Source: Mixophyes australis (taxonomy: Eukaryota; Chordata; Amphibia; Anura; Limnodynastidae). Taken from it: a stretch of DNA of 64,000 nucleotides. Shown here in pieces: positions 11,921-23,985 of the stretch. The DNA lies in NCBI GenBank assembly GCA_036250195.1, contig JAVHZZ010000003.1:90292918-90356917 (forward strand). The letters run 5' to 3'. Position 1 is the stretch's first letter, and each line of letters begins with the position of its first letter. A program made the position numbers and the translations under genes. Under the pieces are notes generated by a model, which was not told where the DNA came from, made no database searches, and worked only from the letters and a program-made list of their open reading frames with translations.

Positions 11921-12294
11921 CACAGAGTGACACTGAAACAGGTAGCATGGTTCTTGGCAGTCTCTAGCAGTTGGGCAGCATCATATCTAAAACTGAGAGA
12001 GAAGAGATGGCAGTTTTCTTAAAAGTCTCCAGTGACACTTGACAGTTATAGCTCACACAGAATCAGGAGAGGTCCATTGCTCCATTGCTAATTGTCATGG
12101 CTGAAATAGAAATAATAGGGCTGTCAGTTTTCTTCAAGATCAGCAGTCACATTGTACAGTGGTAGTCCCAGTTTTGTTCCTAGTCTACAGGGTATGTGGC
12201 ATTGCTCCATTGCTAATTGGCATTGCTGAAATAGAAATAATAGGGCTGGCAGTGTTCTTCAAAATCTGCAATCACATTGTACTGTGTTATCAAT

Positions 12295-12893
12295 ATGAAT
12301 TCACAGCAGTACACAGAGGACCAGGAGCACCAAGCAGCTGCTGGCACCAGTCAGGATAATAGTAATCCTTCTACATTCTACTTCATCTGCTAAAGCCGAT
12401 GTTAAAGTACATAGTATTTTTAAGTCAGAGAAACAAAAATGTGAAAAAAACTCCTTTTACCTTGGTAAAAACAAAAAGTTATGTGCGGGGAAAAAAAACT
12501 GCCCACATGCCATTCTACACAGCACTCGTGGATAGACTCTCCTCAGGGATTTGTGTCACTTCTGAATCTGAACATACATTTTCCTCTAATGTCTTACTGT
12601 TTTCTTCCAGCTCGGCTTTTACATGTAAAAGTACTTGGACACCACTTTTAGAGTCAGAATGACAAGGTCTTGCTTGGTCATGACTGACCTTACAAGACGA
12701 TGCTTCCTTGCCACTGCGTGTGTAGAATGGCATGTTGGCATTTTTTTTCTGCAAATAACTTTGGCTGGATTACAGGTTTGTTTTTTTTGACCAAGGTAAA
12801 AAGAACTTTGGCTATATTACAGTTTGTTTTTTTGACCAAGGTAAAAGGTGTTTTTTCACATTTTTGTTTCCCTGACTTAAAAACAGTATGCAC
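12295..12893. pseudogene. Degenerate inverted copies of the hAT-3 ORF
   Basis: On the minus strand about 12754-12515 encodes a peptide with MPFYTRSGKE and later HVKAELEENSKTLEENVCSD. This aligns with the 218-codon ORF at 44999-45655, which has MPYTRSGKE and RVKAELQDNSEALQENICSD. The plus strand from 12295 starts ATGAATTCACAGCAG, matching the start of the same ORF (ATGGATTCAAAGCAG), but soon meets stops. The fragments are therefore arranged as the two arms of a palindrome, both broken. The function of the ORF is unknown. Confidence 0.65.
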
Positions 12894-13313
12894 TTTAACA
12901 CTTTTCTGTGTACTGCTTGTGAATCCATTTTGATAACACAGTACAATGTGACTGCAGATTCAGAACAAGACTTCCAGCCCTATAATTTCTATTTCAGCAA
13001 CGACAATTAGCAATGGAGCTCTCCTGTTTATGTGTGAGCTATAACTCAGTAGAATGTCACTGGAGACTTGAAGAATACTGTTACCCATCCTGTTTCTTTT
13101 CTAGCTATGACGCTGCCCAACTGCACTAAAGACTGCCAAGAACCGTGCTACCCCTTCTGTGTCTCTCTGTGAAATGGCGCTGGATCACCGTTGAAGGCGG
13201 TACTTATAGAATCCAAAACTCGCAAGATCCAACGACATAACAATGACGTTTTGCCTTGTTTTCAATTCTGAGGATGCGTGAAAGTGCCGGCTTGACTCTG
13301 TATATATATATAT

Positions 13314-13916
13314 TGTGGCAATGGGAGTGGTTTTCCACAGGCCTCTAATAGTGGAATTAGCTGTGGTGCTAACTGTCTGCAGGTAAAAGGATGCAGACCA
13401 AGTTATATACAGGTGTAGCACTGGGCTTAAGTTCAGTAATGTACAGGTCAGAGACATGTGGTAAAGTAAATGTAAAAAGTAATTTACTTGCATGCTTTCA
13501 CGTGTCTGTATCCACAGAGCTGATAGGGGTGGCTGTGCTGATTAGGCGTTACAGAACACCTGAGGAGCCATCCTTTAAAGACAAGGTGGGAGTGTCACCT
13601 GTCAGTCATCCAAGCCTGTGGGAGGAGACATGGGTATTTAACCTGGAGTTGTGCTCTTGTCAAATGTGACTGACGCTGAACTAGTTGGCCAGTCAGTAGT
13701 GAGCTGGGCTATGTCTAGTTAGTGTTTAGGGTCACCAGGAGGTGCAAGTAAAGGTATTGCTTGCTGGTGTCATCCTGAGAGAAGTGTTATTTATTGTGAT
13801 GCCAACGATAAATATGTTTGATTTAAAACAAGAAGTTTCGTGTTGCTGATGTCTACTGGGTATTCTTGCAACAGAAGATGACAAAAGTGCCAAGAGAAGG
13901 GGGCGGTTTTGTTACA
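13314..13916 (+). mobile_element. Probable solo LTR, 603 bp, in TA microsatellite
   Basis: The block starts TGTGGCAATGGG and ends TTTTGTTACA, giving TG...CA ends, with ATAT immediately on both sides (13310-13313 and 13917-13920). A 4-bp duplication is consistent with a Ty3/gypsy or ERV insertion, although inside a TA run it could arise by chance. The interior has a TATTTAACC promoter-like site near 13635 and a GATAAATATG block near 13808. No internal coding region is attached, so a solo LTR produced by LTR-LTR recombination is inferred. Confidence 0.6.
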
Positions 13917-13920
13917 ATAT

Positions 13921-16137
13921 ATAAATATACATACATACACATACATACATGTTTATAAAATTTACAACCCTGTGCTAAAAATAAACATCAGCATGACTCA
14001 TACACCAGGCTCCTACAATCTACAAAGCACAATATATTTGGTAGAACCATACAGTGAAATTAGCTTTAGCAGAATTTTTACTGATCAATTTAGGATAATA
14101 AACTATGCGAATGGTTAGCATATACACCACAGCACCTTAATCATTCCAGGAATTCAGTGATATATAATTATATCCCTCTATAAACAAAGGGTCTCACTGA
14201 CTTTTACGCTTTGCTAACAAAATTACTTACCAACTTTCCTGATGACTATTCCCAAGCCTTAATCAATCTTTACACATTCCTCAATAAAGTTGATTGCTTG
14301 TTGGGTTCAGTAAATCATCAACCTACTAATTAATGATACAAGACATCTTGAGCTAATTACTCACTATCATCTTTCTCAGTCTCTGCTTCACAAGAGAAGT
14401 ATTCATAAGAATTTTCATAACTGTTCTACAGAAAACTCTGACATTTTCTGAATTTTAACCACCAAAATAAAAAAAAACACTATACTAATCATCTGACCTA
14501 TTTTCAAGACATTAGAGTAAGACAAATTTTACAAAGTGGGAGCAACATCCTAAAATGCAAAACTAGCAGCAAAATAAATAGACATGTTGCTTGGGTAGAA
14601 ATTCCAGATGGATACAAATGGACATAAATTAATTCATATTAATATTTAGATGGTGATTTCAGCTACAGACTACAGCTGCAGAGATACTCAGAGCTGATTT
14701 ACTTTTTAATTGCAAGGAATTCATTACCATAAGAGATGCCAAGCTGACCCACAAACACGTAGGCTGTTTCCACAGTACTCTAAGGTGAAGCTGTTTTCCT
14801 TGAGACCTCAAATAGCACAGTGAAATGTCCTTGATGATGCAGTACACATGGAATGCTTAAAGGGGCACTGACCACAAGTAAATGTTAAAATAAGTATGTT
14901 TTCATGGTCAGCGCTCCTTCAAGTGTTTCATCTGTATAACCCCATTGGGAACAATGAACTGTATTTGACATAATGTCTCTGCTGCATAAACACAGATCCA
15001 CCTTAGTGTACCATGGATGCCATTTTTACACATCTTTATTTCCTCTATAACCTGCAAACCATTTTTGTAAGTAATATTTACCGAGCTAATTGCATGCTAC
15101 TTACAATATGTGCTGGCTTACTGTAAAAAGGTTCCTCCTGTTTGTTTGGTGTGCGGCAGTTTAAATCCAGGTCTGCCCTCTACATTACACTGATTGACAG
15201 AGTGATAAGGGATAGATTTACTAATGTGCGGTTTTGTTAAACCCCACTTTTCTGCAGTTTTATGTGAGGATTTATGATATTTACTTATTGCAAACCGCAC
15301 ATAAAACAGCATTAATTAAACCAGCCAGCTGTAAAAACGCAATCCAGATTTTTGGACCCAGCAAGTAATAAAGCTGCCACTTATTAGTAAAGAAAAAAGA
15401 AATGGTTCTGACAGATGACATAGAGCAAGCCACATTCAAGTTTGAGCTATCTTGCTTGTAAAAAAAGGGCAACAAGTGAATAATGATTAAAGAAAGGCCC
15501 AATGAGGAGACGCACTGGTTCCCTCCTGGTACTCCTAACCAGTGGTACAAAGGAAAAATGTTCAAATGTAGTTCACTCACTTGTGGCACTACCAGTGCAA
15601 GCATGAATGGACAGCCCATGACTGTTCTTGTATGCTGTGGTTTGTAGAAATACAAGTGCCAATATGCACATGGGTGCCAGTGCATAATAATATAACTAGT
15701 ATTGCCACAAGTGTGTACTACAAATTATTGCCCCATAATAAATTAAATAAATAGTAATACCAATTTAAGTAATAATAAATGAATAGTGCCCCTATTCATG
15801 TCTGTCTGCACCTAAGGTAAGTACAGGAAGAATACATTAAAGGGTGTGATTTCATCATCAGATGATCTGGTGTTCATTCTTCTAACATCTGTGTTTGTAC
15901 CAAACTGCTACACTTGTGTCACCTCAGCTATTGGTCTGGATTTTAAATTTACATGTGAAGGGCACTTTTTCACCTAAAACTACACAAAGCCTGAAAACAG
16001 TATATATATATTGATATATAGATATATATACTATTGCTGCTACCCTTCCTAAATAGTGACCTAAAAAAGGGCGGTGGCACCTGTAAACTCCTTTTGTACT
16101 TACCTATTTTAAGAGCAATTAATGTGTTACATCATAG
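13921..16137. other. Unannotated AT-rich DNA
   Basis: No gene or named repeat was supported. Small CATA and TA runs occur at 13921-13955 and 16003-16031. The minus-strand frames at 15118-15685 have no domain character. Confidence 0.45.
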
Positions 16138-16375
16138 TTGCCTACTTTTTAGACCTCTCCTCCAGAAGATCCTGGAAAGGAGGTCAAGAGGCATGTTCAG
16201 GGGGTGCTGCAACATTGCACAGTGGGGCGCAGGGTCATGATGATGTTTATCACAGCAAATTGCATCATCAAGCAAACCACCCACTTCAATAGATAGAGGA
16301 ATCCGGTAAGATCTGGGAGAGCTCAGGAGTCTCCTGGACATTTTGGGAGACTTGGCATGTACATAATATGTGTGT
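16138..16375. repeat. Dispersed repeat with inverted, TTGCCTACTT-type ends
   Basis: The block opens GTTGCCTACTTTTTAGA and closes near GGGAGACTTGGCATGTAC, with internal inverted pairs such as CTCCAGAAGATCCTGGA and GGGAGAGCTCAGGAGTCTCC. A related, differently truncated piece lies at 17611-17735 on the minus strand, starting CATACTTGCCTACTTT. A small DNA transposon is plausible, but the target duplication is unclear. Confidence 0.45.
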
Positions 16376-16487
16376 GTCAACTGATAACAATGCCTAATCA
16401 GGTACATGTATTCCCTTACTAGCTTACCCTTGTAAATATTTAAACATAATTGTTCAGTTATTTCTATTTTTATTAAACCAAAGAAGC

Positions 16488-16491
<4 letters not shown>

Positions 16492-16533
<42 letters not shown>
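16492..16533. repeat. (TA)n microsatellite
   Basis: About 21 TA dinucleotides, passing into CATACATA. The minus-strand open frame here encodes alternating Tyr-Ile and is an artefact. Confidence 0.95.
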
Positions 16534-16538
<5 letters not shown>

Positions 16539-17610
16539 CATATACATAATGTGATTGTATGAATCTTGCAATTTTTTCAATGTCATTTTCTTTTGGTATT
16601 CTGTGAACTTCAAATCAGGGTATGGGCTATATTCTGCCTGTGTTCTCTTTCGTATTATTCTTGCTATGTAACACTTTTTCTCTGCTAGAAGCTTTAGATT
16701 ACATGGCAGCCAAGCTGTCAAAATTCTACAGTAGAATCACTTTGTTTTCAGATTCTTGCATCTCCGGTGTTTTCACAATGTGTAGCACATCCATTTCAGG
16801 AACAAAGCTAAAGAGTATGCATATTAACGTTGTTTCATATGTGCTTTGCTTTTGGAGATTTAGGATGAGCTACAGGCGTCAAACTGAATGCATTCAGAGG
16901 TTTTCTTAAGATGCCTACAGCCACAAATGTGGAATAGACAATATCAATTATCTTAGTTCAGCTACAGTAACGGAAATGATAGGGATGAAATTCTTCTTGA
17001 AAATAAGCACCGAGCATAAATAAAAACTTGCTTTTCTTGTCCAATTCACGCTCAGCTGACGCATCACTGTGTATGCTGTCTCCAAAACCTATTTGCTATC
17101 TATTAATACAAACAATGTGTCAAAAGTGAATGTAGCAGGACCGCAATTTCACAAAATGTGCAAACTTCACAGTGAGGTTATATATCAAGCTGCAAAAAAA
17201 ATCATCATCAAATTTATCATGGGGAAAATTCAATTTAAAAGCAACAGGACTTTTTCTTATAACCCTTGTTGTTATAGTGTGCTTTCTTTGTGGACATTGA
17301 CAAATAACCTAAAGGTTAATATTTAATTTTGTCATGTGTTTTCCAAAATACAAATGACTTCCATTAAATCTTGTTTTGGCAATATATTACACTCATTTAT
17401 AGTTAAAACTACTCATGAAAGTGAAGATACATCAGGACTGTTTTTATTACGTTTCACTTTTTTGTGCTTAAAACTTTTAAATACATTGCACCTAATAATG
17501 CACTCCTACATAACAAAATAAGGCAGCATGGATCCCATTACAAGTATAGGCAAGATTTAAAGAACAGCAGCTATGAGCTGATGCAAAATTCAGACTTTTC
17601 CCTTTTTGGC
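16534..17610. other. AT-rich DNA, nothing recognised
   Basis: Several short plus-strand open frames occur, but none shows a domain, a signal or homology to another part of the window. Confidence 0.45.
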
Positions 17611-17735
17611 GGTGATAGCTTAGGGGGCGGGGCATAGTGACGCGATTCTCCGAGCCCCTCCCCTGCACACCCACCTGCCCCCAGACCTTGCGGAACATGA
17701 GTTGACAAAGTAGGCAAGTATGACATATTTGCCCC
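17611..17735 (-). repeat. GC-rich dispersed repeat, relative of 16138-16375
   Basis: Read on the minus strand it starts CATACTTGCCTACTTTGTC, continues through GGGGCAGGTGGGTGTGCAGG and ends near CCGCCAAAAAGGG. The shared start links it to 16138-16375; the bodies differ. Confidence 0.4.
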
Positions 17736-20700
17736 TTTATTAAAATGTGATGTCACCATGATAAGCACTGCTCAACAATAGGGTCTATCACTGGAACAAT
17801 GTATCACATTATCACTAAATGAAACTCTCCAACCTAATGGAAAGGACAGAGGTTTCTGCAGGGTGGGGAGGGAGGGTAACATGAAAAGTGAGCAGGCCCA
17901 GATATCAGAACATAAGTTTCTATAGAACATAAAAGCTTCTGGAAAGTATGATACATTACTACCATTTCAACTAAGAAGTCCTGCCACTGCATTTTACTAG
18001 CATGACCCTAAGGACAATTGTGATCAGGGGCACAGAGAGTCCCTACCTGGGGGCCCTGACACGCCTGTGTAGTGGGAGGAGCTACCAACTTTCGTGGTCA
18101 CACCCACATCAGCAGCTATGGGAGGGGCCCCAAGACGTTGCTGTACTGGAGCCAGAAATCCCTGTTTGTGGCCCTGATTATGATGGGCATTTCTGTGTTA
18201 TAAACATATGTGTTTTTAAATTGAGAGCTAACTTACCAAAGAGGTACCCCAGAAGCCTCCAAACAGCAATTCAGCGCCAGTACCCCCTCTCAGCTACTGA
18301 CACCAACATGCCTCTCAGACAAATACAGAGGTGGAAGCTGCTCAATCAAAAACACATATGTATGGCCCAAATATATGTTAGAGTTAGGATCACCCTATTA
18401 GCAAAAGCGCCTTGGAGTGGCGGGTGGCTTTAACATACATTTGCAAATGTGTGCAAGACTTTTGCATTTTAATCTACAGTGGAAATGACAGGTCTTTTGC
18501 TGGCTATAGCAGTGTGCTGGGGGAAATGTTGTGTGCTTGTCTTTTGTTTGCAAGTTTTTAATGAAATCATTCAATTATCTGATTTATAACAACTTTTTTG
18601 ATTTCAATAGTTATCTTCTGTTTTATTTTTTTTTAACCCGGCCTGGAGAGGTGCGAGATAATACTGCCCATGGCACAATTTACCTTGCTGCATTAAAATA
18701 GAATTGGATTTGCCCTTTAAACATTTTGCCTATACTTTAATATGAGACTCAAACCCGTCATGATGTGCAAGTTTGGGGAACAAATGGGGAGCATGACATC
18801 GGGAATTAAATTGTGGGTTAAATAATTGGGCTCCAAACTGACCAAAAAGAGTGTTAAAACCTGGTAACACTGCGTTAAACTAAGTCAGGATGTCAATTGA
18901 ATCGTCCCCATAGAATACCAGTCTATTTAGGCTCTGAAAAAATTATATGGCCCCTTGCATATGAATGACACACATTCAAATTCGCCAAGTTGACTGTCTT
19001 TTTCATCATGTTCAGGTTTAGAAAGCCACCATTCTGTTTACCTGGCTGTGTTTTGCCTCGGACACACAAATAGTGCTTTCGGGGCAACATGTGCAGCCTG
19101 CCCTATCCAGCTGAATTCACTTTGTGTCCATAAGCCTCCAAGTAACACAGTGCAAATGTAAGCATAATATCTTCACAAACACTCTAAATATGCTTTTTGC
19201 ACTGTGGCTTATATAAACCGCATAGTGTTGATGTTTCTTTTTCATGCACCCAATCCCCTTCTGATGTTCATCTTATTATTACTGTATTTGCCAAATAAAT
19301 AGCCACACAGACACCAGATTAACTTTGGCAAAAGGTCACAGTTTTATTTTTATTTAAATGTATATATAACAAAATAGGCGGTTAGACCAAGGCAGTCAGC
19401 AAGTGTAAATGCCAAGCCAAACAGTGGAAGGTCAGACCATTACCCACTGGTCCCAGGATATAATCCTTTACAACTGGTGGGAATTAAATTCTGACAACAG
19501 AGTGTCTACACCCCTTCTGGACTTGGCAATGATGTGCCCACACAAAGCAGGTCAAGGGTTCCTCCACACAAAAGGACCAAAAGTCAGGTTGCTTTAAAAG
19601 AGGAACCGGGACTAAAATTTAGCCCTTGCATTCAAAGCACACAGGCCCACCTCTGTTCCAGATAATAATAATAATAATAATTGTGATGACTATGTAGTAT
19701 ATCTAATCACTGATTGCTATTTTCTGTTGAATTCATGTATGACAATGTATATTGCATGAAACCTTGTACTATAATTTCAACGTGTGCTTTGCTAGATGAC
19801 ATGAGTTTGAATTTATGCAAATACCGGTAATCTTTTGAAACTAGCCAGGCATGGGATAGATTAGGATCTTGGGGGAGATTGAACCCAAAGTTGTGAACCA
19901 TCTAGCCTAGCAAAGAAGGAGCAGAGGTGAAAACTCAAGGTCTGGTGAACACTCCATCTTCAGACATCCCTAGCTCACTTTGAAGCCCTGTGACATTAGG
20001 GAGATCAATCTGTCTTTATTGACAGCTAAACTCCAAAGGTGGGGAGTGAAGGTTATGAGGAAAAAAGGGTTTAAAATCTTTTTTCTCTTAGACATCAAAT
20101 TGTTAATTGAGGAGAGTCTGTCAAGACTGAAATGTGCCATTATTCAATGTGTTTTCCTCAATTCCTGAAACTTGTAAGTAGGAATTCTGGTTTTATTTCC
20201 TATTTTATTTTCTGAAACTCATGTGTGCAATTATTGTATGTCTGTTTATTACCTTTTTGTAAATAAGACTTGAAAATATTTTTCAGATTAAACATATTTA
20301 ATCTAGAGTATTTCACCGTGATTCTTTGTGAACTTACAACACCCAGGGAAGCTCATGCTACAAGTGTATGTGATTTATGTGTGAAACATTAATAAGTAGT
20401 TCTGGTGAATGTAAGGACACCATAATAAATCCTTCATGGTGGCAGAAAATGTGTATTCATTGTTAATTAACTAAGGTAACACCAGTCACGGCAAGGTGCT
20501 CAGATTGCTGTATCTGGGACAGGCTGGGTGTTCGTGACAATAATAATTACAGCACTTTTTGCAAAGCTCATTGTATCGTAATCAGAAAATCTATGAAAAC
20601 TTGCTGCTGTCAAACAGAAGAATGCTTGAGGAACAGCCCCCTTACGCCTTCTGTTGCTCTCCTTTTTATGTGGAACAACAAGTACCAGAAAGCTCCACAT

Positions 20701-21224
20701 AAAGCTTTCAGATATACTGAGACATCCAGTTCCACAACAGCTGGAGAGCTACAGGATGTTGGGGTATGCTACTATAGTCCTATGTGGATCAGCTGGTTAC
20801 TGTCTGTGTTACCTGCCATGCACTGACCTTCTCCAGGCATCACTGCCGTAGTCACTATGGAAACAAAGGCTGTTATACGGTGCCCAGTGAGATACAAAGG
20901 AATTATGCACAGCTTGACTCTCTATTTGTAGCATAGTATCAGACAATTGTATGTACAGGACTGCCAAGAGAGATTTGGGGCCTGGGTACAGTGAAGTTTT
21001 GGGGTCTCCCTCCATAGATGGGTAGGAAAGAAACTGTGAGCCGGCGCTGCGCAGCGGCACTGAAAGGGACATGACCACATTGTGTTGGAAACGTGGTCAA
21101 CATGTTGCGTTGATACATACATTATAATAAAACATTACATTTATCATACCCTCCCCAGCTACTTCACGCCCCCCCACATTATGACACCCCAGCCCAATGT
21201 ACTTATCAATGCTTTTGGTGCTGT
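17736..21224. other. Unannotated DNA
   Basis: No gene is supported. The 143-codon plus-strand frame at 18002-18433 covers a GC-richer patch but has no domain. A short (ATA)n run lies at about 19664-19682. Confidence 0.4.
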
Positions 21225-21515
21225 TGACATTCATGAGGGTGAGATCTTCATTCACATCAGTTCCTGCCCCATTGGAGCTTACAGTCTAAATCCTCTAACA
21301 CACACTGAGAGAGATTAAGGGCAATTTAATAACAGTCAATTCACCTACCAGTATGTTTTTGGAATGTGGGAGGAAACCGGAGCACCTGGAGAAAACCAAT
21401 GCAAACACAGAGAGAACATACAAACTACACACAGATAAGGCCATGGTCGGGAATCGAACTCATGACCCCAGTGCTGTGAGGCAGAAGTGCTAACCACTAA
21501 ACCACCGTGCTACCC
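21225..21515 (-). mobile_element. tRNA-derived SINE with V-SINE-like core
   Basis: Read on the minus strand, a tRNA-like head carries an A-box-like GGTTTAGTGGTTAGC and a B-box-like AGTTCGATTCC. A central domain (TGTATGTTCTCTCTGTGT, then GTGCTCCGGTTTCCTCCCAC) and a tail (GACTGTAAGCTCCAATGGGG) follow. Head, conserved core and LINE-like tail in this order are the layout of the vertebrate V-SINE superfamily. It would be transcribed by Pol III and moved by a partner LINE. The same core, without the head, occurs at 51150-51270 and 54947-55067. Confidence 0.8.
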
Positions 21516-22439
21516 CCTCCCTTCCCCTAACCAGAGCTGGTTCAAGGCTCGGGGGGCCCCAATGATGTAACATGGTTATCATTTTAGACAAATGTTAGAC
21601 AAATACACACGCAATACTTTGTGCACTACTGTTAGATGTTTGAACCTCTGCCTTCAATAGCAGCACGATGTGATGCAGGACATACCTCTTAATTATCCTT
21701 CCAGTTGAACCAAATCCTGACTAACGAACGACTATCGAGACAGTCACCTACATTCTGGACTGCCCCCGCCAGATTCAGGACAGATAGCAGACTGTCCTGC
21801 TCTCTCCTACCTGTTCTTGTCACTTTCACCACCTGTGGCTGCTGGTCTTTAGTTGCTGCTTGTTTTGATCCTGGAATGTTGGGGGCCCTATTTGGAAAAA
21901 AATGGGTACATGAAATTCAGAAAACTCTAACCACCACTAGCATTAAATCAATAGCACCAACATTTAATAATTAGGCCTCCATCCACCCGCAACATTAAAA
22001 TAATAGTATTAACATTTGACAAATATATCTATTTCTCTTCAACAAGCCTCAAAATTAAATTAATAATATACCTTTTTAATAAATAATCCTATTTATCTCC
22101 CTTCAAATGGCCCCAATAATAAATTAAATAGGATTTAAATTTAAAAATATTACCATTTCTCACAACCATTGAATAATTCATATTCACATTTAATAAATAG
22201 CCCTACTCCCCAAACTCAACCCCAAACCACCCCTGCATTAAATTAAAGGTCCAGTCATCCCATCCTAAATTGAAAGGCCCCACTGTTAAACTAAATTTCC
22301 CCACCAATAAATTAAATTGCCCCACCATCACCCCACAAATAAAATAGCACTCATTAAATTATTAACCCCCACCTACACTCCACCATTAAATTAATAGCCT
22401 ACCTTCCACTTTACATTAAAACCCCACATTCCCTCATGC
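21516..22439. other. Loose repetitive AT-rich DNA
   Basis: Phrases such as CATTAAATTAATAG and CACCATTAAATT recur irregularly from about 21930, grading into the ordered array that follows. No gene is seen. The 89-codon frame at 21705-21974 has no recognisable domain. Confidence 0.4.
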
Positions 22440-23985
22440 CTGAGTGCATGCCCTCCATTGATATTAAGCCATTATAGAGCCCTGAGTTCTCATAGTATGC
22501 CACACAGTAGTGCCCCCAAATCATATATTATGCTGCACAATACTGCCTCCAAATCATATTGTCCCACACAGTAGTGCTCTCAAATCATATATTAAGCCAA
22601 ATAGTGCCTCCAAGTCATATTAAGCCAAAATAGAGCCCCCAAATCATATCATGCCACACATTAGTGCCCCCAAATCATATATTAAGGAACAATAGTGCCC
22701 CCAAATAGTATATTAAGCCACAATAGTGCCCCCAAATCTTATTAAGCAAAAATAGTGCCCCCAAATCATATTATGCCACACAGTAGTGCCACAAAATCAC
22801 ATTAAACTACAGTAGAGCCCCCAAATCATGTAATGCCACAGATTAGTGCCACAAAATCACATTAAGCCACTTTGGTGCTCCCAATTCACATCATGCCACA
22901 CATTAGTGCCCCAAAATCATATTAAGCCACAGTAGTGCCCCAAATCATATTATGCCACACATTAGTGACCCCAAATCGTATATTAAACTACAATAGTGCC
23001 CCTAGATCTTATTAAGCCAAAATAGTGCCCCCAAATTCTATTATGCCATACAATAGGGCCCCCAAATCATATTATGCCACACAGTAGTCCCTCCAAATCA
23101 TATCATGCCACACAGTAATGCCCCCAAATCATATTATGTGACACAGTAGTGCCCCAAAATCGCATGAAACCACAGCAGTGCCCCGAAATCATATCATGCT
23201 GCACATTAGTGCCCCAAAATCATATTAAGCTACAGTAGTGAACCCCAATCATATCATGCCATACAGCAGTGCCCCCAAATAATTTCATGCTATACAACAG
23301 TGCCCCCAAATCATATCATGCCACACATTAGTGCCCCCAAATCATATATTGTGTAACAAAGTAGTGTCCATAAATCGTATATTTTGCCACAATAGTGTCC
23401 CAAAAACATTTTTAAGCCAAAATAGTGTCTCCAAGTCATATTATGCCATACAATAGTGCCCCCAAATCATATTATGCCACACAGTGGACCCTCCAAATCA
23501 TATCATGCCACACAGTAGTGCCTCCAAATTATATTATGTGACACAGTAGTGCCCCAAAATCACATTAAACCACAGTAGTGCCCACAAATCATACCATGCC
23601 ACATATTAGTGCCCTAAAATCATATTAAGCCACAATAGTGCCCCCAAATCATATCATGCCACACAGCAGTGCCCCCAAATAATTTCATGTCATACAACAG
23701 TGCCCCCAAATCATATCATGCTACACAACAGTGCCCCCAAATAATTTCATGTCATACAATAGTGCCCCCAAATCATATCATGCCACACATTAGTGCCCCC
23801 AAATCATATATTGTGCCACACAGTAGTGTCCCCAAATCGTATATTATGCCACAATAGTGTCCCCAAAACATTTTTTAAGTTACAATAGTGCCTCAAAATC
23901 ATATTAAGCTAAAATAGTGGCACCAAATAATATTATGCCAAAATAGTGCCCCCAAATCACATTATGCCATACAATAGTACCTCCA
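22440..23985. repeat. Long minisatellite of about 31-bp units
   Basis: The unit is roughly AGTGCCCCCAAATCATAT followed by TATGCCACACA or TAAGCCACA, giving some 45 copies in 1.5 kb. Units vary from 28 to 36 bp, and neighbouring copies alternate between ATTAAGCC and ATCATGCC variants. Larger blocks recur, such as the group ending near 23120 and again near 23540, showing duplication of multi-unit segments. Open frames within it are repetitive artefacts. Confidence 0.9.

Larger units (their letters stand above)
11725..13302. mobile_element. hAT element 2, palindromic relative
   Basis: The left end TAGAGATG is the hAT terminus seen in elements 1 and 3. About 600 bp from the left (11800-12300) reappear inverted on the right (about 12950-13290), including the TATA/GCCATTT promoter block in both arms. 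The right terminus has decayed to GACTCTGTA and runs into TA repeats, so a clean target duplication is not visible: left flank CTATCTAT, right flank TATATATA. No transposase is present. The centre holds degenerate copies of the ORF found intact in hAT element 3. Confidence 0.75.

Noticed and set aside
16473..16721. Tyr-Ile repeat ORFs over TA tracts (also at 56700-56942)
   Set aside because: Translations of (TA)n microsatellites.
22440..23985. CRISPR-like array
   Set aside because: Units are contiguous and degenerate with no unique spacers, and no cas genes are present. The setting is a vertebrate genome, so it is an ordinary minisatellite.
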